Below, in pieces: positions 50,971-60,632 of a stretch of 64,000 bases of DNA. The DNA is from Pollutimonas sp035515055. GTDB taxonomy: Bacteria > Pseudomonadota > Gammaproteobacteria > Burkholderiales > Burkholderiaceae_B. The stretch spans positions 1 to 64,000 of the forward strand of contig DATJBV010000052.1 of assembly GCA_035515055.1 (NCBI GenBank), written 5' to 3'. The notes under the pieces were generated by a model. The model saw only the letters and a program-made list of their open reading frames with translations, was not told where the DNA came from and made no database searches. The position numbers and the translations under genes are program-made. Within the stretch, counting starts at the first letter, position 1, and each line of letters begins with the position of its first letter.

Positions 50971-52224
50971 ATGACCTGCAACACCCGTATTCCCAGCCGC
51001 CGCCTTGCCCTTCTTATTGCAGTAGCCACCGTCTTGTTCGCAAGCTCCGCAAATGCCGGCATGAGCTATAAGCTGGACCGGTCGAACGCACGAGCCGGCG
51101 AAACTGTCCGAATTACCGGTCTGCTATTCAATGACACCGAAAACGCACTGGTCGACGTAGCCGCCAAGGAACTCGTCCTGCAATGGCGCGGACCCGAGGG
51201 CAAGGTCATACGGAGTCTGGCGTATTTGCGGTCCGCCGGCGGCCAGGTCAATGTTCCAGTCAACAATTTTGTGAAGTTCGCCTGGGAAGCCGTGGTGCCC
51301 ACCGGCGTCACAGGTCTGCAGGCGGTTCATATCGAGGGCGAATCCGCCCTGTTGGCGCTCGACACCAGCGCATCGGGCTCTGGCGCCATGGCGGGCAATG
51401 CAGCCCTTGCACCCGTGGTGGATGCCGGCACGGCAACGGGCAACATGCAGCTCGACCCCGCCCTGCCAAAAAAAGTCGCCCAAGCGGCCAGCCAGCCCTC
51501 GCCATTCGACAATTTCCGCAATGCCATTACGCCGTACGAGCCAATTTATTTCGACGTGGGCAACAAAGATGGTCGCAACGCACGCTACCAGGTCAGCTTC
51601 AAATACCGGCTCTTCAACCCCGACGACCCAAGCAAGCCCGAATTCGAAGACAACATTTACTTAGGCTATACGCAGACCGCCATATGGGATTTGCATTCGG
51701 ACTCGCATCCCTTTGTAGATACGTCGTTTAAACCAAGCCTGTTTTGGCGCAAGGATGCCCTTTGGCAATCGAAAGACAGGGATGTTTTTCTGGGACTGGC
51801 CTCCGGCGTGGAGCATGAGTCCAACGGCCGTAGCGGCAACGAGTCCCGCTCGCTCAACTTCGCCTACATACAACCCGAATTCAACTATCGTTTCGATGGC
51901 GGAAGCACGCTCACGTTCGCGCCCCGGCTCAAGGGCTATTTCAAGGTCGACAACAATCCCGATTATGCGGACTACGCAGGGCACGTCGACTGGAAGCTAC
52001 GGTGGGCGCAAGACAATGGGCTGGTGCTCACAGGCTTGTATCGCCAGGGCCAGCGTGGCATGACCACAGGCCAAATCGAGGCCGCGTGGCCGCTGCGCCG
52101 TACCTTTCTGAACATGAACGGCTACTTTCATGTGCAATATTTCCGAGGCTACGGCGAGACGCTCCTGGGGTACAACCATAAAAGCGCACCCCAGGTACGA
52201 GTCGGGATTTCCCTGGTCCCATAA
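50971..52224 (+). CDS. pldA: Outer membrane phospholipase A
   Basis: OMPLA-family phospholipase A1 (417 aa) of the outer membrane, active as a Ca-dependent dimer. Signal peptide ends about residue 29 (SSANAG). The catalytic triad is H282, S284 and N296 in EHESNGRSGNESRSLN, with the same H-to-N spacing (14) as in E. coli. A beta-barrel follows from about residue 190, ending in a C-terminal segment with aromatic residue pattern. Residues 30-170 form an N-terminal extension absent from E. coli PldA. Confidence 0.93.
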   Translation: MTCNTRIPSRRLALLIAVATVLFASSANAGMSYKLDRSNARAGETVRITGLLFNDTENALVDVAAKELVLQWRGPEGKVIRSLAYLRSAGGQVNVPVNNFVKFAWEAVVPTGVTGLQAVHIEGESALLALDTSASGSGAMAGNAALAPVVDAGTATGNMQLDPALPKKVAQAASQPSPFDNFRNAITPYEPIYFDVGNKDGRNARYQVSFKYRLFNPDDPSKPEFEDNIYLGYTQTAIWDLHSDSHPFVDTSFKPSLFWRKDALWQSKDRDVFLGLASGVEHESNGRSGNESRSLNFAYIQPEFNYRFDGGSTLTFAPRLKGYFKVDNNPDYADYAGHVDWKLRWAQDNGLVLTGLYRQGQRGMTTGQIEAAWPLRRTFLNMNGYFHVQYFRGYGETLLGYNHKSAPQVRVGISLVP

Positions 52225-52308
52225 AGAGCGGCTTTACCGTGGCTAAAATGGCAACCCCGGATACTATGTGTCTGGTATAGCCATTGATTGCCATAGGATA
52301 CCGCCAAG

Positions 52309-55300
52309 ATGAATGCCCCTCTAGACCGCGCCGTGCAGTCGGCGCTTGCCGACGTCACGCTGGATGACAAGTACACGCTCGAGCGGGGCCGCGCCTATAT
52401 GAGCGGCACCCAGGCGCTGGTTCGCCTGCCCATGCTGCAAAAGGCGCGCGATCGCTTGGCCGGGCTGAATACCGCCGGTTTCATTTCCGGCTACCGCGGC
52501 TCGCCGTTGGGCGCGCTGGATCAGGCGCTCTGGAAGGCCAAGCAGCATTTACACGATAACGACATCGTCTTCCAGCCAGGACTGAACGAAGATCTAGCCG
52601 CCGCTTCCATCTGGGGTACACAGCAAGTCACGCTCTACCCGGACGCCACGCGCGACGGCGTCTTCGGCATGTGGTACGGCAAGGGCCCGGGCGTCGACCG
52701 TTCCATGGATGTCTTCAAACACGCGAACTCGGCGGGCACGGCGCGCCATGGCGGCGTACTGGTGCTGGCCGGCGACGACCACGGCGCCAAGTCGTCCACG
52801 GTGGCCCACCAATCCGAACACGCCTTGCAGGCCGCCGGCATTCCCGTGCTTTATCCATCCAACGTCCAGGAGTACCTAGACTACGGGTTGCATGGCTGGG
52901 CAATGAGCCGCTATTCCGGCCTTTGGGTTGCCATGAAATGCGTCACCGATGTCGTTGAATCCACCGCATCGGTCGATATCGACCCCGACCGCGCGCGCAT
53001 TGTCTTGCCGGACGACTTCGCGCTGCCCGCCGATGGCCTGAGCATACGCTGGCCCGACCCTCCGCTGGCCCAGGAAGCCAGGCTCATCGACTATAAATGG
53101 TATGCGGCGCTGGCCTATACCCGTGCCAACAAGCTGAATCGCATCGTCATCGACGCGCCACAAGCGCGGTTGGGCATCATGACCGCCGGCAAAGCCTATC
53201 TGGACACCCGCCAGGCGCTCGCCGACCTGGGGCTCGACGAACAAGCCTGCATGCAGATCGGAATCCGGCTCATCAAGATAGGCTGTGTGTGGCCGCTGAA
53301 TGCGCAAGATGCACGCGAATTCGCCACCGGCCTGCAAGAGATTCTTGTGGTCGAAGAAAAGCGCCAGATCCTGGAATACGCGCTCAAGGAAGAGCTATAC
53401 AACTGGCGCGACGATGTCCGTCCCAAGGTGTACGGCAAATTCGACGAAAAGGACAATGCGGGCGGCGAGTGGTCGGTGCCGCGCGGCGATTGGCTGCTGC
53501 CCGCCCGCTATGAACTTTCGCCGGCGCTGATTGCGCGCGCCATCGCCAAGCGCCTGGAAAGAACCCGCCTGCCTGCCGATTTGCAGGCCCGCATCAGCGC
53601 CCGGCTTGCCATAATCGATGCCAAAGAACAAGACCTGAAAAAACCGGTATTGACGGTGGAACGCAAGCCCTGGTTCTGCTCGGGCTGCCCGCACAACACG
53701 TCCACCAATGTACCCGAAGGCTCGCGCGCCCTTGCCGGCATCGGTTGCCATTACATGACCATCTGGATGGACCGCAAAACCGAGACCTTCAGCCACATGG
53801 GCGGCGAAGGCGCGGCATGGATAGGCCAGAAGTCGTTCACCACGGAAAAGCATGTATTCGCCAACCTGGGCGATGGAACGTATTTCCATTCGGGCATCCT
53901 GGCCATACGCGCCGCCATTGCGGCCAACGCCAACATTACCTACAAAATACTGTACAACGATGCGGTGGCCATGACGGGCGGCCAGCCGGTGGATGGCGTA
54001 CTGAAGGTTACCGACGTCATCGCGCAGGTGCATGCCGAAGGCGCGAAGAAAATAGTCGTTGTCACCGACGAGCCGGAGAAGTTTCGCGGCGTGGCGCTGG
54101 TGGGCAATCCGCCCGTGTATCACCGCGATGAACTCGACCGTGTCCAGCGCGAGCTGCGCGAGATCGAAGGCACGACCATCCTGGTTTACGACCAGACCTG
54201 TGCCACGGAAAAACGCCGCCGTCGCAAGCGCGGCACCTACCCGGACCCCGCCCGCCGGGTATTTATCAACGATGCCGTCTGCGAGGGCTGCGGCGACTGT
54301 TCGGTGAAATCCAACTGCCTGTCCGTCGAGCCGCTGGAGACGCCGTTGGGCACCAAGCGCAAGATCAATCAGTCGTCATGCAACAAAGACTTCTCCTGCG
54401 TGGCGGGCTATTGCCCCAGCTTCATCACGGCTGAAGGCGCGCAGGTCAAGAAGCCGCGTCCCGCGCAACCCAGTGGCAACACGCTCGACAATAGTGGCTT
54501 GCCCATGCCCGAGACGCCAGCCATCGACGGCGCCTACGGCATCCTCGTCACCGGCATAGGCGGCACGGGCGTGGTCACTATCGGGGGCCTGATCGGCATG
54601 GCGGCCCACTTGGAAAACAAGGGCGTCACCGTGCTGGACATGGCCGGACTGGCCCAAAAAGGCGGCGCTGTGCTCAGCCACGTGCAGATCGCGTCGCGCC
54701 CGGAAGATATACACGCAACCCGAGTCGCCACGGGCGAAGCCAAACTCATCATCGGTTGCGACGCCATCGTCACCACGTCGCCCGACGTGGTGGCCCGCGC
54801 ACGCAAGGGCCACACGCGCGCCGCCGTCAACAGCGCGCAAATCCCCACGGCCGATGTCATCAAGAACAAAAAATGGACCTTCCCGACGGCGACAACGGCA
54901 CACGACCTGACCGAGGCCATCGGCGAAACATGCGAATTCGTCGACGCCAACGCGCTGGCCGTCCACCTCATTGGCGACGCCATCTATGCCAATCCCCTGC
55001 TGCTTGGCTACTCATGGCAAAAGGGCTGGTTGCCACTGTCGCACGCAAGCCTGGTGCGCGCCATCGAACTCAATGGCACCATGGTTGATAAAAACCTTGC
55101 CGCCTTCGAGTGGGGGCGCGCCGCCGCCCACCATGGCGCGCAGGCCATTGCCCCCGGCCTTGCCGCCAAACCCGTCATCCGCTCGTCCGCGACCGCAACC
55201 GGCGACCTGGATCAACTCATACAAGACCATGCCCGACGCCTAAGCGATTATCAAAACGCGGCTTATGCCAAGCGCTATACCGACGCCATCTCGCTGATAC

Positions 55301-55893
55301 GCCGGCACGAAGAAGCGTTGCAGGCGCCCGGACAAGCCACCGAGGCGGCAAGCAAGCTGCCGCTCACGCGCGCGATCGCCAAAAACCTGGCCAAGCTCAT
55401 GGCGTACAAAGACGAATATGAAGTTGCCCGCCTGTATGCGGACCCGGCCTTCACCGGAAAGCTGCGCGCGCAGTTCGAAGGCGAGCCGGGACGCGACTAT
55501 CGACTTCGCTTCCACATGGCGCCGCCGCTCTTCGCGCGAAAAAACGACGCCGGACAACCGATCAAGCAAACCTACGGGCCATGGATGATGCCGGCATTCC
55601 GGGTGCTGGCTAAATTGAAGGGCCTGCGCGGCACGCCGCTGGACATCTTCGGCAGAACGGAAGAACGCCGGCACGAGCGCGCCTTGGTGAATGATTACCT
55701 GGAGCTGGTGGCCGAACTGGCACAGAGCCTTACCACTGGCAACATGGCAGTCGCCTTGGAACTGGCCAGTCTTCCAGACGACATCCGCGGCTACGGCCAT
55801 GTGAAGGAAAAGAACCGTCTCCAGGCGCAGGCACGCCGAACGGAGCTGCTTGCCAGCTACCGCGGTGGCATCGCGCCTCAGATGGCCAGGTAA
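52309..55893 (+). CDS. Fused indolepyruvate ferredoxin oxidoreductase
   Basis: 1194-aa IorA-IorB fusion that oxidatively decarboxylates arylpyruvates to acyl-CoAs. Order: alpha-type TPP-enzyme N-terminal half, the CSGCPHNTSTNVPEGS cluster, the TPP-binding GDGTYFHSGILAIRAAI, a Cys-rich [4Fe-4S] domain (CEGCGDCSVKSNC ... CNKDFSCVAGYC), then the gamma domain GIGGTGVVTIGG. The Cys spacing supports ferredoxin-type clusters. In aerobic betaproteobacteria this enzyme is linked to aryl- or branched-chain acid breakdown. It ends convergently with livF (16-bp overlap). Confidence 0.93.
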   Translation: MNAPLDRAVQSALADVTLDDKYTLERGRAYMSGTQALVRLPMLQKARDRLAGLNTAGFISGYRGSPLGALDQALWKAKQHLHDNDIVFQPGLNEDLAAASIWGTQQVTLYPDATRDGVFGMWYGKGPGVDRSMDVFKHANSAGTARHGGVLVLAGDDHGAKSSTVAHQSEHALQAAGIPVLYPSNVQEYLDYGLHGWAMSRYSGLWVAMKCVTDVVESTASVDIDPDRARIVLPDDFALPADGLSIRWPDPPLAQEARLIDYKWYAALAYTRANKLNRIVIDAPQARLGIMTAGKAYLDTRQALADLGLDEQACMQIGIRLIKIGCVWPLNAQDAREFATGLQEILVVEEKRQILEYALKEELYNWRDDVRPKVYGKFDEKDNAGGEWSVPRGDWLLPARYELSPALIARAIAKRLERTRLPADLQARISARLAIIDAKEQDLKKPVLTVERKPWFCSGCPHNTSTNVPEGSRALAGIGCHYMTIWMDRKTETFSHMGGEGAAWIGQKSFTTEKHVFANLGDGTYFHSGILAIRAAIAANANITYKILYNDAVAMTGGQPVDGVLKVTDVIAQVHAEGAKKIVVVTDEPEKFRGVALVGNPPVYHRDELDRVQRELREIEGTTILVYDQTCATEKRRRRKRGTYPDPARRVFINDAVCEGCGDCSVKSNCLSVEPLETPLGTKRKINQSSCNKDFSCVAGYCPSFITAEGAQVKKPRPAQPSGNTLDNSGLPMPETPAIDGAYGILVTGIGGTGVVTIGGLIGMAAHLENKGVTVLDMAGLAQKGGAVLSHVQIASRPEDIHATRVATGEAKLIIGCDAIVTTSPDVVARARKGHTRAAVNSAQIPTADVIKNKKWTFPTATTAHDLTEAIGETCEFVDANALAVHLIGDAIYANPLLLGYSWQKGWLPLSHASLVRAIELNGTMVDKNLAAFEWGRAAAHHGAQAIAPGLAAKPVIRSSATATGDLDQLIQDHARRLSDYQNAAYAKRYTDAISLIRRHEEALQAPGQATEAASKLPLTRAIAKNLAKLMAYKDEYEVARLYADPAFTGKLRAQFEGEPGRDYRLRFHMAPPLFARKNDAGQPIKQTYGPWMMPAFRVLAKLKGLRGTPLDIFGRTEERRHERALVNDYLELVAELAQSLTTGNMAVALELASLPDDIRGYGHVKEKNRLQAQARRTELLASYRGGIAPQMAR

Positions 55894-56633
55894 GCGCGGC
55901 GCACCGGCTCGTTGTCGGCCAGTGCCCGCATCGACCCGCTGAACTGTATGGTGCCTTTTTCCAGCACATAGGCGCGGTCGGCCACCAATTGGGCAAAATG
56001 CATGTTTTGTTCCGATAGCAGGATGCTGGCGCCGCGCTCTTTCAGGGCCAAGATCATGGCCGCCATTTGCTCGACAATGACAGGGGCCACTCCTTCGGAC
56101 GGTTCATCGAGCAACAGCAAGTAGGGATTGCCCATCAGGGTGCGGGCAACCGCCAGCATTTGCTGTTCGCCCCCGCTCATCGCCCCTCCGGACCGATCCC
56201 GCATGCCCGCCAGGTTGGGAAACAGGCGGAATATGGCGTCGTCGGTCCAGTTCAGGCCCGGCGTCCCGTCGGGCCAACGGCGCTCGGGCCGCCGCCCGCA
56301 CATCAGGTTCTCCCGCACCGTCAAATCCGTGAAGATGCGCCTGTCCTCCGGCACATAGCCCACGCCCAGCCGCGCCACTTCGTAGGGATGCTTTTTTTCC
56401 AGCGGGACGCCCATGAAAACAGCGCGGCCATCGCGCTCCGGCACCAGTCCCATGATGGACTTGAGCGTCGTGGACTTGCCCGCCCCGTTACGGCCCATCA
56501 GCGCAACGACCTCGCCCCGCCCCACCTGCAGCGACACGTCGTGAAGGATGTGCGCGCGGCCATACCAGGCATTCATGGCCTCCACCGAGAGTATGGAGGC
56601 AACGCCAGCCGGTTCCGCAAGCTCGTGGTTCAT
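55878..56633 (-). CDS. livF: Branched-chain amino acid ABC transporter ATP-binding protein
   Basis: 251-aa LivF-type ATPase: Walker A GRNGAGKSTT, signature SGGEQQMLAVARTL, Walker B LLLLDEPSEG, H-loop LLSEQN. Starts at ATG 56633 (overlapping the livG stop by 4 bp); the longer upstream frame is the antisense region. Energy half of the importer with LivG and the fused permease. Confidence 0.95.
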   Translation of the reverse strand: MNHELAEPAGVASILSVEAMNAWYGRAHILHDVSLQVGRGEVVALMGRNGAGKSTTLKSIMGLVPERDGRAVFMGVPLEKKHPYEVARLGVGYVPEDRRIFTDLTVRENLMCGRRPERRWPDGTPGLNWTDDAIFRLFPNLAGMRDRSGGAMSGGEQQMLAVARTLMGNPYLLLLDEPSEGVAPVIVEQMAAMILALKERGASILLSEQNMHFAQLVADRAYVLEKGTIQFSGSMRALADNEPVRRAYLAI

Positions 56634-57406
56634 TGCGCACCCCTTGCCATACCGTCTTCGAACGTCTTGCCCGACCCGAAGTACACGGCCTGCACTTCGG
56701 CATTTGCACGAACGTCGTCGGCATTTCCCTCGGCGATGATTTTTCCGCGGGCCAGGACGATGATGCGGTCCGCATAGGCGAATACAACGTCCATGCTGTG
56801 CTCGGTAAACAACACCGCCATCGATCGATCCACGACCAGTTGCTTCACCAGCCCGACCAGGGCATTGCGCTCGGCGGGCGCCATGCCGGCGGTGGGTTCG
56901 TCCATGAGCAGCAATCGCGGCGCGCCAGCCAGGCCCATGGCAAGTTCCACGCGCTTCACATCGCCATAGGCCAGTTCGCTGCAAGGGCGCGCCGCCTGTG
57001 CCTGCATACCGACATCGGACAGCAATGCCATTGCTTCGTCTTTGTAATACTTGGCGGCCGGGCGCCAAAATGCATACACGCGCCCATGGTGCGACAACAG
57101 CGCCATTTGCACATTCTCCAACACCGTGAGCGAGGCGAAGGTGGCGGCAATCTGGAACGTGCGCCCCACCCCCATATGGGCGATGCGCCGCGATGGCACG
57201 CCCAGCAAGTCGCGGCCGTCGAAACGCACGGATCCGGACGTGGCCGGCAGTTGCCCGCCCACCATATTGAACGTTGTCGACTTGCCCGCCCCATTCGGTC
57301 CGATCAGCGCCAGCAGTTCGCCGGCGGCAAGATCGAAGCTGACGCCATCGACCGCCATGTTGCCGCCGAAGCGCTTGCTCAGGTCGCGCACTTCAAGCAG
57401 CGTCAT
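56630..57406 (-). CDS. livG: Branched-chain amino acid ABC transporter ATP-binding protein
   Basis: 258-aa LivG-type ATPase: Walker A GPNGAGKST, VGRTFQIAATFASLTVLENV typical of LivG, signature LAYGDVKRVELAMGLAG, Walker B LLLMDEPTAGMAP. In the signature loop SGG is replaced by YGD, as usual for this family. It overlaps the fused permease gene by 4 bp upstream. Confidence 0.95.
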   Translation of the reverse strand: MTLLEVRDLSKRFGGNMAVDGVSFDLAAGELLALIGPNGAGKSTTFNMVGGQLPATSGSVRFDGRDLLGVPSRRIAHMGVGRTFQIAATFASLTVLENVQMALLSHHGRVYAFWRPAAKYYKDEAMALLSDVGMQAQAARPCSELAYGDVKRVELAMGLAGAPRLLLMDEPTAGMAPAERNALVGLVKQLVVDRSMAVLFTEHSMDVVFAYADRIIVLARGKIIAEGNADDVRANAEVQAVYFGSGKTFEDGMARGAQ

Positions 57407-59289
57407 GCCCGTTTCCTTATGCGGTCCGCGACCATTCCGGCGTAGCCCGCGATGCCTTGGGGCAGCGCCAAAACCAAAAGCAATATGACCGCGCCAAACA
57501 ACGCCCGCCAATAGGCGGTTATTCCTATGAAATAGTCTTGCAGCAGCGTGAAGCTGGCGGCGCCGATGACGGGGCCAAAGAGTGTTTGCACACCGCCCAA
57601 TAACACCATGACGAGCGCGTCCACCGATTTACCGACGGTCATGACTTCAGGCGACGCTCCGCCCTTGGAGAAAACATATAAACCGCCGGCCACACCGGCC
57701 AGCGTGCCGGCAATGACGAATGCGGACCATTGCACCCGCTTCACGTGCACGCCGATGGCGTCGGCCCGCAATGCCGAGTCGCGTGTCGCCCGCAGGGCGT
57801 AGCCGAAAGGCGCAAATGCCATGCGGCGGACGAGAACGACAGCCAGGACAACAGTGAGCAAGGTCAGATAGTAAAAGGCGTCGCCCGAAAGCCAGCCGCT
57901 GGGCCAGATACCGACGATGCCATTGGATCCGCCGGTCACGGCGTCCCATTGGTAGACGATGGACCAGACGATTTGCGCAAATGCCAGCGTCAACATGGCA
58001 AGATAGACACCGGTCAGGCGCACGCAAAACCACCCGAACACCACCGCGAAGACACCAGCCAACAGCGGCGCGGCAACTAGCGAGGCGCCCATTCCCAAGC
58101 CGGCGGATTTGAATAGCAGCGCTGCGCCATAGGCGCCTATGCCGAAATAAGCGGCATGACCGAACGACGCCATGCCTCCCAGCCCCATCATGAAGTGCAG
58201 GCTGACCGCGAACAGGACCGCCACCAGCATGTCCTGGCCCAGTACCGCGGCGTAAGGCAATGCGTTCGACAACAACGGCAGGACGGCGAACCCAAGGACC
58301 AAGGCCAGTGCCAGCCAGGTGAAGGCCGGCGTGGCGCGGCGCAGCGGCGCATCGGACACGCCGGCGTGGCGGATGGCCACCAGCGGCTTGCCCAGCAGGC
58401 CCCAAGGCCGGAACACCAGCACCAAGGCCATGAATATAAATTCGACCACGAGTGTCAATTTCGGAAAGGCGATGCTCACGCCGCCTATGTCGACGACGCC
58501 CAGCGCGATGCACAAGGCCTTGAGCTCGGCAATAATGAGGGCGGCCAGCCATGCCCCGGGAATCGACCCCATCCCCCCGACGACCACCACCACGAAAGCA
58601 TCGCCGATGATGCTCAGGTCGAGCATCAGGCTGGCGGGCTGCCGGGGAATCTGCAGGGCACCGCCCAGGCCGGCCAGCAGGGAGCCCAGGGCAAAAACGC
58701 CGGTGAACAGCCATGCCTGGTTGACCCCCAGCGCGCCGAGCATTTCGCGATCTTGCGTTGCCGCCCGTATCAGGGTTCCCCAGCGGGTGCGGGTCAGCAG
58801 CAGCCACAACGCCAACAAAACCGCCGGGCCGATGAAAATCAGCACCACGTCGTAGACGGGCAGATATCGCTCGAAGATCTGGACCGCGCCGCTCAGGCCC
58901 GGGGCCAGCGGACCCAGCAGGTCGTCGGGCCCCCAAAGAGCCAGCGCCGCGTCGTTGAAGATGAGCACCAGCGCAAAGGTGGCGAGCAGCTGATACATCT
59001 CGGGCGCCTTGTAAATGCGCCGCAATACCAGCATCTCGCACAACGCGCCGAGCACACCTATGATGAGGGCCGCGACCAGCAGGCTGGTCCAGAACCCCAT
59101 GGCCGTGTGGCCCCATTGCCCGACTATCGACCACGCAACGTATATGCCCAGCATATACAGCGACCCATGGGCGAAGTTGACGATGCGGCTGACGCCGAAG
59201 ATCAGCGACAGCCCAGCGGCGACCAGGAACAAGGAGGACGCTTCAGCCAGTCCGTTAAGGAACTGGACGATAAAGCCCGTAACGTGCAT
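57403..59289 (-). CDS. livHM: Fused LivH-LivM permease of a branched-chain amino acid ABC transporter
   Basis: 628-aa inner-membrane protein joining both permease subunits: residues 1-about 300 are LivH (GLSLIFGVSRIVNFAHGSLYMLG near the start), residues about 330-628 are LivM (FAVSLHFMMGLGGMASFGHAAYFGIGAYG). Separate genes are the norm; the linker is PLVAIRHAGVSDAPLRRAT. Translated with livG (4-bp overlap). Substrate may be amino acids, amides or aromatic acids. Confidence 0.95.
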   Translation of the reverse strand: MHVTGFIVQFLNGLAEASSLFLVAAGLSLIFGVSRIVNFAHGSLYMLGIYVAWSIVGQWGHTAMGFWTSLLVAALIIGVLGALCEMLVLRRIYKAPEMYQLLATFALVLIFNDAALALWGPDDLLGPLAPGLSGAVQIFERYLPVYDVVLIFIGPAVLLALWLLLTRTRWGTLIRAATQDREMLGALGVNQAWLFTGVFALGSLLAGLGGALQIPRQPASLMLDLSIIGDAFVVVVVGGMGSIPGAWLAALIIAELKALCIALGVVDIGGVSIAFPKLTLVVEFIFMALVLVFRPWGLLGKPLVAIRHAGVSDAPLRRATPAFTWLALALVLGFAVLPLLSNALPYAAVLGQDMLVAVLFAVSLHFMMGLGGMASFGHAAYFGIGAYGAALLFKSAGLGMGASLVAAPLLAGVFAVVFGWFCVRLTGVYLAMLTLAFAQIVWSIVYQWDAVTGGSNGIVGIWPSGWLSGDAFYYLTLLTVVLAVVLVRRMAFAPFGYALRATRDSALRADAIGVHVKRVQWSAFVIAGTLAGVAGGLYVFSKGGASPEVMTVGKSVDALVMVLLGGVQTLFGPVIGAASFTLLQDYFIGITAYWRALFGAVILLLVLALPQGIAGYAGMVADRIRKRA

Positions 59290-59301
59290 GCGGGTCCGGG
59301 A

Positions 59302-60513
59302 TTAATTGGCCGCCGCCGGACGCCATTGCCTGACTTGTTCATCCGACGGTTGAACGGTTGCGCCGTCGACATAGACGAAGTCTTTCATGATGCCCTTGCC
59401 GTCCTTTACATCCAGCGTGCCAACATAGGCCCCCATGGTTGATTGGTGGTCGATACCGCGATATACGATGCGCCCGAACGGGGTGTTGACTTCAAGTTCC
59501 TTGAAGGCCTGTATAAGGGCTTCCGTATCGGTGGACCCGGCCTTCTTTATGCCCGCGGCCAGCGACAGTATGGTGTTGTAGCCCACGATGGTGCCCAACC
59601 GGGGATAGTCGTCGAACCGCGCCTGGTAAGCCTGCAGGAAAGCCTTGTGTTCGGGGGTGTCGATGGCATACCACGGGTAGCCGGTCACGACCCAGCCCAC
59701 CGGCGTCTCGGCGCCCAGCGTGTCGAGGTATTCCGGTTCGCCCGTCAACATGCTGACAACCGACAAGTCTTTAAAGAAATTACGCTGTGTGCCGGCACGC
59801 ACGAACTTTGCCAAGTCGGTGGCAAACAGCACATTGAACATGGCGTCCGGCTTCGCGTCGGCCAACGCCTGAACCACGCTGCCCGCATCGATCTTGCCCA
59901 GCGGCGAGGCCTGCTCGGCGACGAACTCGACGTCCGGCTGCGCCTGCTTCAGCAAGGTCTTGAAGGTGGCGACCGCCGATTGCCCGTACTCGTAATTGGG
60001 ATAGACGATAGCCCAGCGTTTCTTGTTCATTTTGACCGCGGCCGGGATGAGCATGGCCACCTGCATATACGTGGAGTTGCGCAGCCTGTACGTATAGCGG
60101 TTGCCCTCGGCCCAGACGATTTTGTCGGTCAGCGGTTCGCTGGCCAGGAAAAACGTTTTCTTGTGTTTGGCGAAGTCGGTGACCGCCAGCCCTATGTGGG
60201 ACAGGAAAGTACCGGCCAGCACGTCGACCTTGTCGCGAGCCAGGAGTTCTTCGGCGGCCCGGACCGCGTCGCCGGGGTTGGCATTGTCGTCGCGGACGAT
60301 GAGCTCGAACGACTTGCCGTTGACGCCGCCGGCGCTATTGATTTGCTCGACCGCCAGTTCCATGCCTTTCTTGTAGGGCCCCAGGAATGCCGGCTGATTC
60401 TTATAGCTATTGATTTCGCCTATCTTGATCGTATCTTGAGCCCAGGCGCCGCTGGTGGCGGCAATTAGCGCGGCGGCGCCAAGAATTTTCGAATAGACGC
60501 GCGGGGAGTACAT
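59302..60513 (-). CDS. livJ: Branched-chain amino acid ABC transporter substrate-binding protein
   Basis: 403-aa periplasmic type-I binding protein. Signal peptide (residues 1-24, ending TSGAWA-QDTI), start chosen at 60513 with AGGA six bases upstream. Core IKIGEINSYKNQPAFLGPYKKGMELAVEQINSAGGVNGK and DNANPGDAVRAAEELLARDKVDVLAG. First gene of the importer livJ-livHM-livG-livF. Facing the indolepyruvate oxidoreductase, it may bring in aromatic or branched-chain acids. Confidence 0.94.
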   Translation of the reverse strand: MYSPRVYSKILGAAALIAATSGAWAQDTIKIGEINSYKNQPAFLGPYKKGMELAVEQINSAGGVNGKSFELIVRDDNANPGDAVRAAEELLARDKVDVLAGTFLSHIGLAVTDFAKHKKTFFLASEPLTDKIVWAEGNRYTYRLRNSTYMQVAMLIPAAVKMNKKRWAIVYPNYEYGQSAVATFKTLLKQAQPDVEFVAEQASPLGKIDAGSVVQALADAKPDAMFNVLFATDLAKFVRAGTQRNFFKDLSVVSMLTGEPEYLDTLGAETPVGWVVTGYPWYAIDTPEHKAFLQAYQARFDDYPRLGTIVGYNTILSLAAGIKKAGSTDTEALIQAFKELEVNTPFGRIVYRGIDHQSTMGAYVGTLDVKDGKGIMKDFVYVDGATVQPSDEQVRQWRPAAAN

Positions 60514-60632
60514 ATAAGTTCCTGTGCAAGAGACTGACGAAGGGATGGGCAATAAATTGTACGCAATATCGGCGGCAAGGAAGGCCTTGCCATTACACTA
60601 GCCTACCTTAATGAAACTTAACACGCCCTTAC

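Noticed and set aside
57647..59442. Long frames overlapping the fused permease in other phases (495 and 428 codons)
   Set aside because: Low-complexity Gln/Arg/Pro-rich translations without domains; the permease has clear membrane segments.
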